Source: Picocystis sp. L7 (Eukaryota > Chlorophyta > Picocystophyceae > Picocystales > Picocystaceae). Taken from it: a stretch of 64,000 bases of DNA. The notes beneath the pieces were generated by a model that had not been told where the DNA came from, did not search any database, and saw only the letters and a program-made list of their open reading frames with translations. This document shows positions 31,176 to 40,619 of this stretch, piece by piece. Position numbers and translations under genes: made by a program. Positions within the stretch are counted from its first letter, which is position 1. Each line of letters starts with the position of its first letter. The DNA lies in assembly GCA_020975725.1 (NCBI GenBank), contig QXJR01000009.1, forward strand, positions 833,643-897,642, read 5' to 3'.

Positions 31176-32936
31176 GTGTAATGCCGGGACGCATGTGCAT
31201 TCCATGCATTCTAGAACCAGCGCAGTTCCCAATGAGAATCACTCTGCAGCGTATGTAGGGTGCCTTTGGGTCCCTTGCAAGCTCCAGCTTGCTTAGGCTT
31301 GTCCTCTCTCGCTCCTCGCTTCGTTGTGTATTTTGGGACACTACTTGCCAATAGTTATTGGAGGCGGGCAAAGTCCCTTCTGCACAGGATCTTGTTCCGG
31401 TTGAAGTGGACCGCCAATGGGTCCTTCTCCACATCACTCACTTGCTAGAAGGCCTTCCTGCTATGCCGAGGGTGCAAGAACATGCACATGAAGACCCAAC
31501 ACGCTCAACAACATACCAGGTGTACACTCTCTGTCGTAAGACAAGAAAGTGTCACCTCGTCTCTTGTACTTGCTTCGACCACGCCCGGTAATCTCAACAA
31601 TCCAATCATGCAACAATTCGTACGCAGAGAAGCGTAGGAAATACTGCAATGCTTCCGTCTCATGGAACGGCTCTGGTAGGTACGAGCAAGGTGAGCGATA
31701 GCCTCGCTGCTTGTCCATGACCCCACTGGTTGCATGTGAATCGACCATCACGTGCGCCTGCTCCTCCTCCCACACCACTCCAAAATCACTCCCAACAACT
31801 TTGTTGGCGTCGACGCCATCTCCAAGCGGGTCCAAGCATTCCTCGTGGAGCGTTGCGCACTCCTGGACGTCAAGAAGGCCTCCTCGGGTGGTAACTCCGA
31901 GGATGGAGGTACCAAGTCGTCTTTCCCACCCGCATCCGTTCCAGTGGGTCTTTCTTCCTCCATGGCCGCGCGGTGCGGTTCTTCTTCCGGTGGATGCTCC
32001 ACAACCGTGTAACGCCTTACCGTTTCCTCGGTGACCTGCCATGCCTCCGTCGAGGTGCCCGACATGTCGCAGCTAACAATGGTCTCTTGCTCTCCTGTAC
32101 GTAAACTGTAACGGCCAGCGAGGCCTGCCAGGGTCCCTACGAGACCCTGGCCTACGGGACTAGACCCCCGGGACCCCATATGGATGAGGGGCAATGGTAT
32201 CCCCTCTCAAACAACGGCTGTACCGTTCCGGAACTGGAGTCAGTCCCCTTGGGAGTTCGTATTGAAGGAAGGTCGCCCCGGTTCAGAACGGGTTTTCTGT
32301 AAGGGACATCGAGGATTTAGACCGAAACAGACCGACTGAAGGGGACCGACCACATCGTTACCTTCGCTTCTGGAAGGTAGGGTTGGGAGCTGGACGGTGT
32401 CGATGCGACTGCCAGCTCACGTTCGCCCCGGGGCGAACGCAACGGACGGTCAGATGTGACTCTAGGGAGCACGTGGGCTGCCATGACGCCCCAGTTGCCC
32501 CAATTCCAACCGCGAGTGAGAGGCGGTGAGAGAGGTAGACCCTTGGTCCCTCTTTGCTTTGTGATACACTTCTTCTACTTGCCAAGCCAAGTGCGCAACA
32601 CGCCTCCTCCTCCGACCCTGACCAACGCGACAGGAGACACCACCTGGACGCTCCAGCTCGTCCGTTCTCGCCTCCCACGCCGGCCGAGGCTCCTTCAACG
32701 CAAGGGAGAAGAGAGAGAGAGAAGAAGACCCCGGGACAAGGGGTGAGAAGCCCGTCCTCCACGAGACCCTCGTCACCAAGAGTACGTGTGTTGGGTCATT
32801 CAACCACGGACGCAAGTCTAGTAGTAAACGCATCAGGCGGAGCACCATGCCGTCATACCACGTGTCGCTCCACGCCTCCCCATGCACTTTACGGGCCCAT
32901 TCTTCGCCAAACTCGGTTGCTGGAATCCGAACGCGC
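31176..32936 (-). pseudogene. piggyBac-like transposase, N-terminal half, interrupted by a solo LTR
   Basis: On the minus strand a coding stretch reads IGARVRIPATEFGEEWARKV...DGMVLRLM to 32830 and is interrupted by an LTR. It resumes in frame at 32100 with RTGEQETIVSCDMSGTSTEAW and VTEETVRRYTVVE. After a frameshift it continues with the piggyBac N-terminal block (EALQYFLRFSAYELLHDWIVEITGR) and ECTPGMLLSVLGLHVH. After more damage the frame ending MHMRPGIT meets the LTR at 31176. Joined to 27799 it would read MRPGIT-PSWLVVVDES, in frame. No start codon can be assigned, since a TAA precedes the first conserved residues. Confidence 0.7.
32107..32823 (+). mobile_element. Solo LTR inside the piggyBac transposase
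   Basis: About 717 bp flanked by GTAAAC (32101-32106 and 32824-32829). It begins TGTAACGGCCAGCGAGGCC, resembling the TGTTACGCCGGGTAGGCC start of the DNMT-Gypsy-2 LTR; near its right end CGTGTGTTGGGTCATTCAACCACGGACGC resembles those LTR ends. Removing it with one GTAAAC restores an uninterrupted piggyBac reading frame, which confirms the boundaries better than the weak termini do. It does not end in CA, so the exact right edge is uncertain by a few bases. Confidence 0.7.
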
Positions 32937-33931
32937 GCACCAATCAGCGGATTGGGCGGCTGTTACCGGCGTTGCTTCCGCCGCTACGCCATGGCTAATC
33001 ACGTCCGAAATCCTATTGGGCTTCCTTCCCTGGCGGACAACTCGAGAATAAATACTGAGCTTACCCATACTAATTCCGTCCCATGATTGGAACATGTCTT
33101 GGGCATCTAGGCATCAATTCTCCCACCCTAAATTGGGCAATTTGCAGAAAAAACGTTCCTATTGGGAAGATTGTCCTACATGTAGGACAATAACACCTTC
33201 ATTGTCCTATGTATAGGACATATGGCGATTCGTACAACAAGATAGAAGCCATGTTTTGCATTCAAGGTAAGGCTTTCTTTAGCAACCTTGGTTTTCGCAC
33301 GTCGTAGAACGACCTTGAAGGGAGTATTTGAGTGAGCAGTGTGTTTACAAAGCATGGCCATGGTAGAATAGCTGCAAGGAAGAGTCAAGGAATCACAACA
33401 TTCCAAGGTAGTGGTGATATTTAGGTTGAGATGTTCCTCTGGCGGAAGTTCATCCCCCATTTCCGAAGGATTTCCAAGAACTTCTTCGTTGGTTTAAACC
33501 ATGGAAGTTGGACGATGGATCCAATGGACGAGCCAAGGCAAAACTGGAACCCTTGACGGCGGCATTCTGATTGAAAATAGGTGCATCGATGTGTGCGTGT
33601 CAAGTATCTAATGTTGCATGGCATTGAATTTGATTCAGTCCGGTAGCAAGCCCTTTCGAAGCCGTCGTCCGTACGTGCAACAAGGAGTATACTTTCTTAT
33701 CTGGGAGAACGAACTCTCCCACTGGAACGGCGTAACCCAAGTCTCTTGATTCCCTTTCACTGGCCCTTTGCTCCAACCGGGTTTCTCTTCCAACAAAGGC
33801 TCTGGAATGGTTCCAATCGGAAGGCGTATATCATTGTGTCGTGACGGCTTTGGGCGTTCGGCATGCCCGTCCAACGCTTCATCGAACGTCGCAAGTATTG
33901 CTGATCGACAACGAACGCAGTAAGAAGGACC
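32937..33931. other. Gene-free stretch; piggyBac 5' end and SNARE promoter region
   Basis: Contains the palindrome of ATTGTCCTA arms at 33170-33191 and a second, imperfect one at 33201-33221, probably the left end of the piggyBac-like element. From there to 33931 no gene is recognised; the promoter of the SNARE gene must lie here. Confidence 0.55.
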
Positions 33932-34780
33932 ATGGATCGCACGCAGGAGTTCGTGAACCTCGTCTGGAATCGTGGTGGAACCGTCAATGCGCTCCATGAA
34001 CCCTCGAAAGGGAGGACGGGGCACAGCGCAAGTTTCTTGACGGCAATGGATTCCCTCCGCGAGAAGGTGAAAACCGTGGCATGTGCGGTAGAGGGTCCAT
34101 CTGGAATCATTCGAAGCACCTGGAAAACTCGCAGAGAGGTCGAACGAGAACAAAAAAGAATGAGAGGCGATATCCAAAGCTGCCAGAAGCTTCTGGACCA
34201 GCTACAGTGGGAAGCGAAAGAACGGGGAGCACAACATAAGCCAATGGAGAGAGCACATGCGCAAGGCATGCTTCTCATTGAATCCGAGAGGTTGTCTGAA
34301 GCCACCAAGAAGTTTGATCAAATGTACAGTAGAACACTCCTCCGAGGACAGAAGAAAAGAGCACGAGTGGACGCAAAAGAACAAAGTGTAGCTTCAGAGT
34401 GGAATGCATGCCAGGGGGAGGAAGAGGAACAATTGCACAATACATTTGATTCAATAAGCCAACAGCAGCTCCTAGCATCGAGCTCTAATTTTACTGCAAC
34501 ATCAGTGAGACTTGATGAACTGGAGATGGCCAGAGATGCGCATCGAGCGGTCGTTCAAATATCATCGCTCAATCACTTATTCTCCACTGAAGTGGTACGC
34601 CAAACCCATCAAATTGAGGCCATGTACGAGGATGCTCTAGCAGCCACGCATAATTTTCAAGTGGCCAATGTGCACCTGCAGAAGACCATTGAGCGTTCCA
34701 GTGGCTCCCAATGCTACGTTTTCCTTTTTTTCGTGGCTGCTTCGCTCGCTCTGCTCTTCTTGGATTGGCTTTCTGGGTAA
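33932..34780 (+). CDS. Syntaxin-18/SYP81-type Qa-SNARE
   Basis: A 282-residue protein from a clean ATG. It starts DRTQEF, like the conserved start of plant SYP81 and animal syntaxin 18, has a helical N-terminal region (about 35-200), a SNARE motif at about 205-258 (SSLNHLFSTEVVRQTHQIEAM...NVHLQKTIER) and a C-terminal membrane anchor at 260-279 ending LLFLDWLSG. The LFLDW end of the anchor is characteristic of this subfamily. Syntaxin 18/Ufe1 proteins sit in the endoplasmic reticulum and receive COPI vesicles returning from the Golgi. The gene is intact, has no visible intron, and ends 16 bp from the end of the convergent EXO84-like gene. Confidence 0.9.
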   Translation: MDRTQEFVNLVWNRGGTVNALHEPSKGRTGHSASFLTAMDSLREKVKTVACAVEGPSGIIRSTWKTRREVEREQKRMRGDIQSCQKLLDQLQWEAKERGAQHKPMERAHAQGMLLIESERLSEATKKFDQMYSRTLLRGQKKRARVDAKEQSVASEWNACQGEEEEQLHNTFDSISQQQLLASSSNFTATSVRLDELEMARDAHRAVVQISSLNHLFSTEVVRQTHQIEAMYEDALAATHNFQVANVHLQKTIERSSGSQCYVFLFFVAASLALLFLDWLSG

Positions 34781-34796
34781 CCGGGTGGGCATTGCA

Positions 34797-35975
34797 CTAG
34801 CGCACTTGAAATTTTCGCATAAAGATACCATGCTGTGCAGCAAATTGTCGAGTGAAGTGCTCAAGAATGAACTCAAGCCCAGCTTTAGGAATGGTGCCAT
34901 TGGCAGCGATTCTGGAGAGTGTGGTTTGGAACACTTCGGCCGACTGACCTCGGACCCACATGACGAAGGGCGCCAGGATTTGCTGCCCCCGTCGGGCTGT
35001 TCCAAGCACGCTCTTGAACGCCTCAAATGTGTCGCTGATGGTGCAAAAGTAGGTGTCTATACACTCGAGCACTGCGGTATTGTGCTGCTCCTCGTTCACT
35101 CGTGGTACATCTTCAATGGCCTGAAGTTGAAAAGCAAGCCTTTTCCCATGGAACTGAATAAAAACTTGAACAGAAAGCTCTGGATAATTTAGTTTTTCCC
35201 CAAGAGTTCGGACGCAGTCATGGAAGAAAGCCATGTCCTGGGGTCCTGCATATTGCGCCAACTCCAGCAGATCTTTACCAAGCTCCGCTCGTATTCCCTC
35301 CCGCTTCTCTTTCGAGATGCTCGTGCAGGTCTGGAGAAGCCCTGTGGCTTCAGACAGCTTCATCTCTGCTCTTAAGGCTTCGATGCGCTCTAGTTCAGAG
35401 CTGTGAACCGCTTCTTCCACGTCCTGGTCAGGTTCTTCCTTGGCCTGCATGGTGGCCGAAGTATCCCTCCACTTCGTTTCGCTGATTTTTGCATACATAT
35501 CCAGCTGGTCCTTGAACTCGTGCGAGATTTGCGGAAGGTTGTGCACGTCTTCGGCGACTTGTTGCAGGTCTTTGGAGACTTTAGCGAGCACGTCGTAGCT
35601 TTGCATCAGCTCCTGGGAGAGTTTCCCGTGGAGCCTTGTCTGCAATTCTCGGAACCTTTCGAGCGCGACGTGCATGTCTGTTTCTGAGAAGTGTCCGATT
35701 CGATCGAGATGCAACGTTTCGTCTGCGAGCACTCTTCGAAGGTCCATCTTACCTTCGTGCAGCAGGTCGTCCACGTTCCATTCCTTGGCACGTCGGACGC
35801 ACAACTCCGCCACGGGATCGTTGGTGGACACGACTTGGCGCACCACGGACGTCCTTCGTTCATCTTCCAACCCATTCTCCTTCTCTTCCACTTGTACTTC
35901 CACTTCTGACTTGCGTTTGGTCCGAGAGAGTCCCATCCTCCACCTGGAACGCGTGGAAGGTTGGCTGCTCGGCAT
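34797..35975 (-). CDS. EXO84-like exocyst subunit
   Basis: A 392-residue protein if read from the ATG at 35975 (MPSSQPSTRSRW); the frame is open further up to 36365, but that part has no conserved look. After a basic N-terminus come DPVAELCVRRAKEWNVDDLL and long helices. The C-terminal half follows the Exo84 C-terminal domain: EALRAEMKLSEATGLLQ, then IRAELGKDLLELAQ, SVQVFIQFHGKRLAFQLQAI, ISDTFEAFKSVLG and LAPFVMWVRGQSAEVFQTT (compare the conserved 'SELVMW..KQTEAFA' block of plant EXO84). Exocyst tethers secretory vesicles to the plasma membrane. It is shorter than typical plant EXO84 (about 750 residues). A related tethering-complex subunit cannot be excluded. Confidence 0.65.
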   Translation of the reverse strand: MPSSQPSTRSRWRMGLSRTKRKSEVEVQVEEKENGLEDERRTSVVRQVVSTNDPVAELCVRRAKEWNVDDLLHEGKMDLRRVLADETLHLDRIGHFSETDMHVALERFRELQTRLHGKLSQELMQSYDVLAKVSKDLQQVAEDVHNLPQISHEFKDQLDMYAKISETKWRDTSATMQAKEEPDQDVEEAVHSSELERIEALRAEMKLSEATGLLQTCTSISKEKREGIRAELGKDLLELAQYAGPQDMAFFHDCVRTLGEKLNYPELSVQVFIQFHGKRLAFQLQAIEDVPRVNEEQHNTAVLECIDTYFCTISDTFEAFKSVLGTARRGQQILAPFVMWVRGQSAEVFQTTLSRIAANGTIPKAGLEFILEHFTRQFAAQHGIFMRKFQVR

Positions 35976-37178
35976 GGTGTCGAGTGCAATCTCCATACGA
36001 ACCCAGAAGCGGGAATCCCAACCAGGGAAGAAAGGGACGTGTCGAAACCATCGGGGATCGAGTCCGGGACAGAAAGAGGAATCTGAACCGTAAGGCCTAC
36101 GATATGACAGGGCAAGGCCACGGGTGTGGTGGTCGAAAACACGTGCGGATGAATGAAATGTCATGGAAGCAAGGCGTACAAGGCGAGGAAAGACGCAAAG
36201 CCATTCAAAGAAAGAAATCCATCTGCGATGCGGCTTCTCCAGGCTTGCCATAAGAGGTGTCCCCAGGCATGTCTGGTTTGATATTCGTCTAGCGAGGAAT
36301 ATCTCATTCGAAAAACGATGGTCGAAAGCAACCGTGTGTTGGACCCCTATGTACAGCAATTGCATGTTGTCCTCTCAAAAGCAAACGTGACGGCCATGTG
36401 CGCATCGCTTTTCGCTTCCAAATGGGTCACATGCAGCAAGCTCCTCGTTGAATCAAGAATGGCCATGTGAAATCGCGCCCGCTTTAAGGTCGAAAAGTCT
36501 AATCAAGTAAGAACGCTTTGCCTTTGTCCCTTGTTTGCTAGCACTCACTCTCTCCCTTCAACAAGCGACCCGAATACCTTCCTACACGCTTAAAATGGTC
36601 ATGTTTGACCAGGCTTATCTTGCCAATTGCCTAAGAAGTCATCGTTCAAAAAGCTTTCGATCCAACCCAACTTGTCGAGTGCGTGCGATGGATGTGACTG
36701 CTGTTGTCGCTATCGTTAATGTGCTGCGGATGGTGCTTCTCATGCAAGGTGTATTTCACTGTATCGATGAATCTTCTAGATACTTGAACCATTGGCAAGA
36801 TGGGGTTGTTCTTCATACCTTTAAACGAATCGACCTACAACACACACAACCGTGATCATCAATCGTCATTGATTCCATGCTACCGATCAATTGTGAGCAA
36901 GGTATGAATTGATTAGGGATCAACATAAGGATGATTAGTGCAAATGTGGAACCTTGCCTTGTACCACGCACGTAGGGGAAAACCAAGGAAAAGATTAGTC
37001 ATTCTTGTAAGCATTTTGGAAGATGTAAACTTTACGTTTCGATCATAGGGTGCATGTCCAAAGGGTACATCTTGGGGAGCTGAACTTCTGCTCGCTCTGA
37101 CGTTCATCGGTACACAAATCCGATTGGTTTGATAGAGATAATTTACGTGCTAGCTCATAGCAATTTCTTGAGGTGGAG
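35976..37178. other. Gene-free stretch between EXO84-like gene and gypsy element
   Basis: It contains the presumed EXO84 promoter (nearest the gene) and then about 800 bp with no supported coding sequence or repeat. The short plus-strand frame at 36535-36855 has no recognisable features. Confidence 0.45.
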
Positions 37179-37399
37179 TGTTAGGATCCAACACCCCTAT
37201 TGGGTCCTCACCCATTGGAACCCTAAAATGGATTGGTGACCTCCGGTTGGGGAAAGTAGTTAATGTCCCGCAACCACACGCTTTAATCAAGTTGATCCTG
37301 ACCTTGAAAGACGAGCCGCCTCCCACGCGATCCCACGTTGTCCAAGGCAACTTCCTCCACGTAGGCGAAGCTCAAGAGCAAGGGATCGTATCCCTAACA
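37179..37399 (+). repeat. 5' LTR of DNMT-Gypsy-3
   Basis: 221 bp, TGTTAGGATCC...TCCCTAACA. The same 221-bp length is found in the rebuilt 3' LTR and in the LTR at 55685-55905. Confidence 0.85.
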
Positions 37400-37678
37400 T
37401 AAATAAGACTTCCAAGCACTGTGAGAACGCCTACGCGTGCGTTGGAAACTTGGCGAACCCCTCCGCGGTTGTCGTACATGGCGGTCGAACATCAAGGTTT
37501 TCTTGGAATCGTCTTTTGGGCATCACTTGGTCGGAGCGAGGCCAAATCGAACGTTCGACATCCTCTAAGAACGGCCGTGAGGAGACAAATTACAACGGTG
37601 TGTAGACCTTATCCTGTTGAGTTCCCTGTCAAAAGTTGAAAATCGACCGGTTGGAAAACAAGAAGGGAGGTGACAAGG

Positions 37679-38619
37679 ATGGAAGAGCTTAAGGAGGAGT
37701 TGGAAGCCCTCAAGCTACAACTCACCCCGCAAGGTGAGGAGTTGGAGAGGTTGAGAGACAATCCTTCCTCCTTTTCTCTAGGAGGAACGGTCACTCATTC
37801 CGCGCTACCTCCACCGACTCATCACGGGTCCGTGGAGACCATAACCAAACCCAAGCCGTTTTCCTTCCACAATGTTGCAGAAGAAGTTCTCTCCGAGATG
37901 TTTGAGGCTAGGTGGAGTAGTTTGACGAGGAGGTATGGTCGGCGCAATGCGCGTAATCCGGATTTGGGGGAGGTCGAGTTTGCTGTGGATCTTCTCGACA
38001 TGATCCAACGGCCCAAGTATGCCGCTCTTAACTCATTGAATGAGAAGGGAACGCTCCCGCGCGAATTGGGAGCATTTAAGAAGCTACTCGTCCAAACCTA
38101 TCGTATTCGTCCATCAGCGGAGGCGGCCAATAAGGAGTCTCAGAAAGCCTACCCAAAGCGTGATATGAGTGTACGCCACTTCTTGCTGAACCTCGGGGAG
38201 TTACAAAAAAAAGTAAATTTGGATGATGGCAAACTGATCCTACAAATCAACGACGATATGGTATTGCTCAAGCTACTTAGTAGCGTATGGATCGGCATCC
38301 GTGACCAATCGCGTGCTAAGTTGGAGGTGGATAAATTGGACGGGAACAAAGAGCCGTTGCAAACGATGGGGGATTGATTGGAATTGATGGAATACTACAA
38401 GAAACGGCATGCCCGTGAGAAGGAGGCACAGGAACGCGAGGGTCGGCGCTACCTGCGGACCTCAAAGGCAGTTCGTCAAAAAATTGAGCGATCCTTTGCG
38501 GCTGTGGCTGTGCCAACCCTGGAACACCGTATCACTCCCGAACAAGAGAGTTTTCGTGCTAAGTGGAAAGAGAAGCGACCGACCTCCCACGTGATCGAAC
38601 TATGCAAGCGATTGGGATT
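37679..38619 (+). pseudogene. gag: Gag of DNMT-Gypsy-3, 5' part
   Basis: From ATG 37679 (MEELKEELEALK) a coiled-coil start is followed by a capsid-like helical region (FEARWSSLTRRYGRR...LLDMIQRPKYAAL; FKKLLVQTYRIRPSAEAA). One in-frame TGA at 38375-38377 interrupts it (MGD*LELMEYY). The frame then continues to the insertion point of DNMT-Gypsy-2 at 38619, ending ELCKRLG, and resumes after that element at 46251. Confidence 0.75.
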
Positions 38620-39275
38620 TGTTACGCCGGGTAGGCCTGGCTCTCCTATGAAGCCATGCCCTTAGAGTTCCAGGAGCAGTGGGGGGCAGGACCCCGACAA
38701 TCGGCCGGTCAATCGAGTGAGCCCCGGACTAATCCCCGGGTTAGTCGGACGGAATAGTCCGGGCGAACCGGACCCAGACCGATCGACCCCCGGGCCGAAT
38801 CCCCTCGAAGATTCGAGAAGGGGGCACGAAGGGTGGAGATGTTGTGTGGAAGATTCGGTCGGCTTAGGAACTGAATCTTGGCCGTCCGATGGATGACGTA
38901 AGCAACACGTGACCATCAGCCGCCGCAATTCAGTTGAGGGGGCTACGTACGAACCCCTCAACCTTCAAGGGGAGGCTCTTAAGGGAACCTCCCTAGCATG
39001 TAGTAGATGAGAACTTGCTTGACCCCACGACGTCCACGGCGCCTCTCCCACGGATTTTCGCGAGCCATCAGCACTTTCCGCGCCTGAGAAGCAGCGCTCC
39101 AAGTCTCTCCAAGTGCCGAAGGAAACACCACCGAGCCAAGAAGGGGACGGACGCCGCTCTCGCCAACGAGAAGTGCGCCACCCCAAAGAAGAAGAAACCG
39201 CCTCCATTTCGTGAGAGGTCGAAGTTTCCAGGAGCAAACCGTGTGTCCAACGTCCTTCACGGACGCTTTGTAACA
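38620..39275 (+). repeat. 5' LTR of DNMT-Gypsy-2
   Basis: 656 bp, TGTTACGCCGGGTAGGCC...CTTTGTAACA; the partner is at 45591-46246. Confidence 0.95.
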
Positions 39276-39318
39276 CTGTCGAAGCTTGAGCTTTTGAAAA
39301 ACTTCTACTCGCCGAACT

Positions 39319-40581
39319 ATGGAGGAGAGCGACCATGCAACCCGCATGAGCACGCTTCGTAGGGAACTCGAACAAGAACGGGAGGAGAGGTCCTCCCTTG
39401 AGACGAAGATTGCTGAGCTCCAGCAACTCATTGAGAAGCTCCAAGCTCACAAAGTTGAAGAAAGTGAGGAAGAAGAAGAGATGGTGGTTGAAGACGGCCC
39501 CGAGGGTGTACACCTCGCGGAGCCAAAGGAGCCGAGCCTACAAGAAGTCACACCATCAGAGCAAGAAGGTTTACCTCATCTCATCAGCCTCTATGGCATG
39601 GCTTTACAAGATTCCAAGAATATCTCAAAGGTGTCCCTGGAGAAACCGGACAAGTTTACCGGTACGGAACTTGAGGACAACCCCTATGCCCTTACATATT
39701 GGTATAGGGATGTCCTTTGTTGGTGCCAAGCATATGCCTTTAACCGCCCGATGGAACAACTTGTGTTAGCCATTAATCAAGCACTCGGCGGTACGGCAAA
39801 ATCCATGGTTCAAAACCTCATTATGAGAGACCCGGCAGCCCTTAACTCCGTCGAAGACTTGTATGGTTACCTCCGTAAAACCTTCCAAAATCAAGACCCA
39901 GGACCGGAGGCTTGGCGGGAGTTCCACACCGCCCGTATGAAGCGGACAGAAAATGTGCTGCAGTTCCTCAACAGGTTGGTGCAACTGAGCTTTGTAGTTA
40001 ATGCAAGCTCCTCACCTGTGTGCCGGACTCTCACGGAACATGACATCTCGGCCCGTTTGCAACATGGCCTCCCAGGCTACTTGCAAAGAGCTTTATACAA
40101 GCACCTGGATCATCTAATTGATGTGGACAAAGCTCCTGACATGGAGCCTGGAAACCTTGCTGCCATTATCTTTAAACTGGAACGGGAAGTACATGAATCA
40201 GCAAGGAAAGACTCAAGACAACCAGCGGACAACTGGAAATTGCAGAGCAAAGGAGTCCGTAACACCGGTACCATGCATGGCTTTCCAAATCGATCCAGCA
40301 TAGCCACAGCGGCAGCGTTACCGTCATCGCATCCAGGTAACTCAAGGGTGAATGGGCCAGCCAAGCGACAGCGAAAGCGCTTCGATGAATTGGATGAAGA
40401 ACAGCAGAGTTCGATCGTGAAGGTGCAGACTAGGCTGGCCAACAAGCCCCTAGGTGCAAAACTTACTCAAGAAGAAAAGGATCTCTGCCTAGCGAACGCG
40501 CTGTGCCTACGCTGTCGCCGTTACGGACATGATCAGGCAGCCTGCAAAATGGCATCCGTAATGGGTGCCCCAAAAAACTGA
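39319..40581 (+). CDS. gag: Gag of DNMT-Gypsy-2
   Basis: 420 residues from a clear ATG, colinear with the gag at 13612: N-terminal coiled coil with an acidic run (ESEEEEEMVVED), a gypsy capsid domain ([32 protein letters not shown]) and a C-terminal CCHC zinc knuckle ([14 protein letters not shown]). Amino-acid identity with the DNMT-Gypsy-1 gag is high in the capsid domain, while the linker before the knuckle is variable. It ends AAA AAC TGA at the frameshift site. Confidence 0.93.
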   Translation: MEESDHATRMSTLRRELEQEREERSSLETKIAELQQLIEKLQAHKVEESEEEEEMVVEDGPEGVHLAEPKEPSLQEVTPSEQEGLPHLISLYGMALQDSKNISKVSLEKPDKFTGTELEDNPYALTYWYRDVLCWCQAYAFNRPMEQLVLAINQALGGTAKSMVQNLIMRDPAALNSVEDLYGYLRKTFQNQDPGPEAWREFHTARMKRTENVLQFLNRLVQLSFVVNASSSPVCRTLTEHDISARLQHGLPGYLQRALYKHLDHLIDVDKAPDMEPGNLAAIIFKLEREVHESARKDSRQPADNWKLQSKGVRNTGTMHGFPNRSSIATAAALPSSHPGNSRVNGPAKRQRKRFDELDEEQQSSIVKVQTRLANKPLGAKLTQEEKDLCLANALCLRCRRYGHDQAACKMASVMGAPKN

Positions 40582-40619
40582 AGACCCTCCGTCCGGTAAC
40601 TACGGTTACCGGGACGGAG
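40572..40619 (+). promoter_or_regulatory. Programmed -1 ribosomal frameshift signal, gag to pol
   Basis: Heptamer A AAA AAC at 40572-40578, directly followed by the gag stop TGA. An 8-base spacer leads to a hairpin at 40587-40619: CTCCGTC with GACGGAG and CGGTAAC with GTTACCG, loop TACG, one unpaired G. Layout and spacer length are identical to 14859-14906, although the stop codon, loop and bulge differ. Confidence 0.85.

Larger units (their letters stand above)
27797..33191. mobile_element. Rearranged piggyBac-like DNA transposon
   Basis: The C-terminal half of a piggyBac-type transposase lies on the plus strand (27799-29054) and the N-terminal half on the minus strand (about 32936-31176). 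The pieces join in frame if the DNA between the LTRs at 27038 and 30415 is flipped. Inverted ATTGTCCTA/TAGGACAAT palindromes lie beyond both transposase ends (29332-29353 and 33170-33191). The locus also contains a truncated gypsy pol and a solo LTR. Exact transposon ends and TTAA target sites were not identified. Confidence 0.7.

Noticed and set aside
32454-32887. 141-codon minus-strand open frame apparently encoding a protein with a Trp-rich start
   Set aside because: Its first residues belong to the piggyBac transposase and the rest is antisense solo LTR.
35976-36365. N-terminal extension of the EXO84-like protein to 36365
   Set aside because: The extra 130 residues show no conserved pattern; the ATG at 35975 directly precedes the charged region that starts the recognisable protein.
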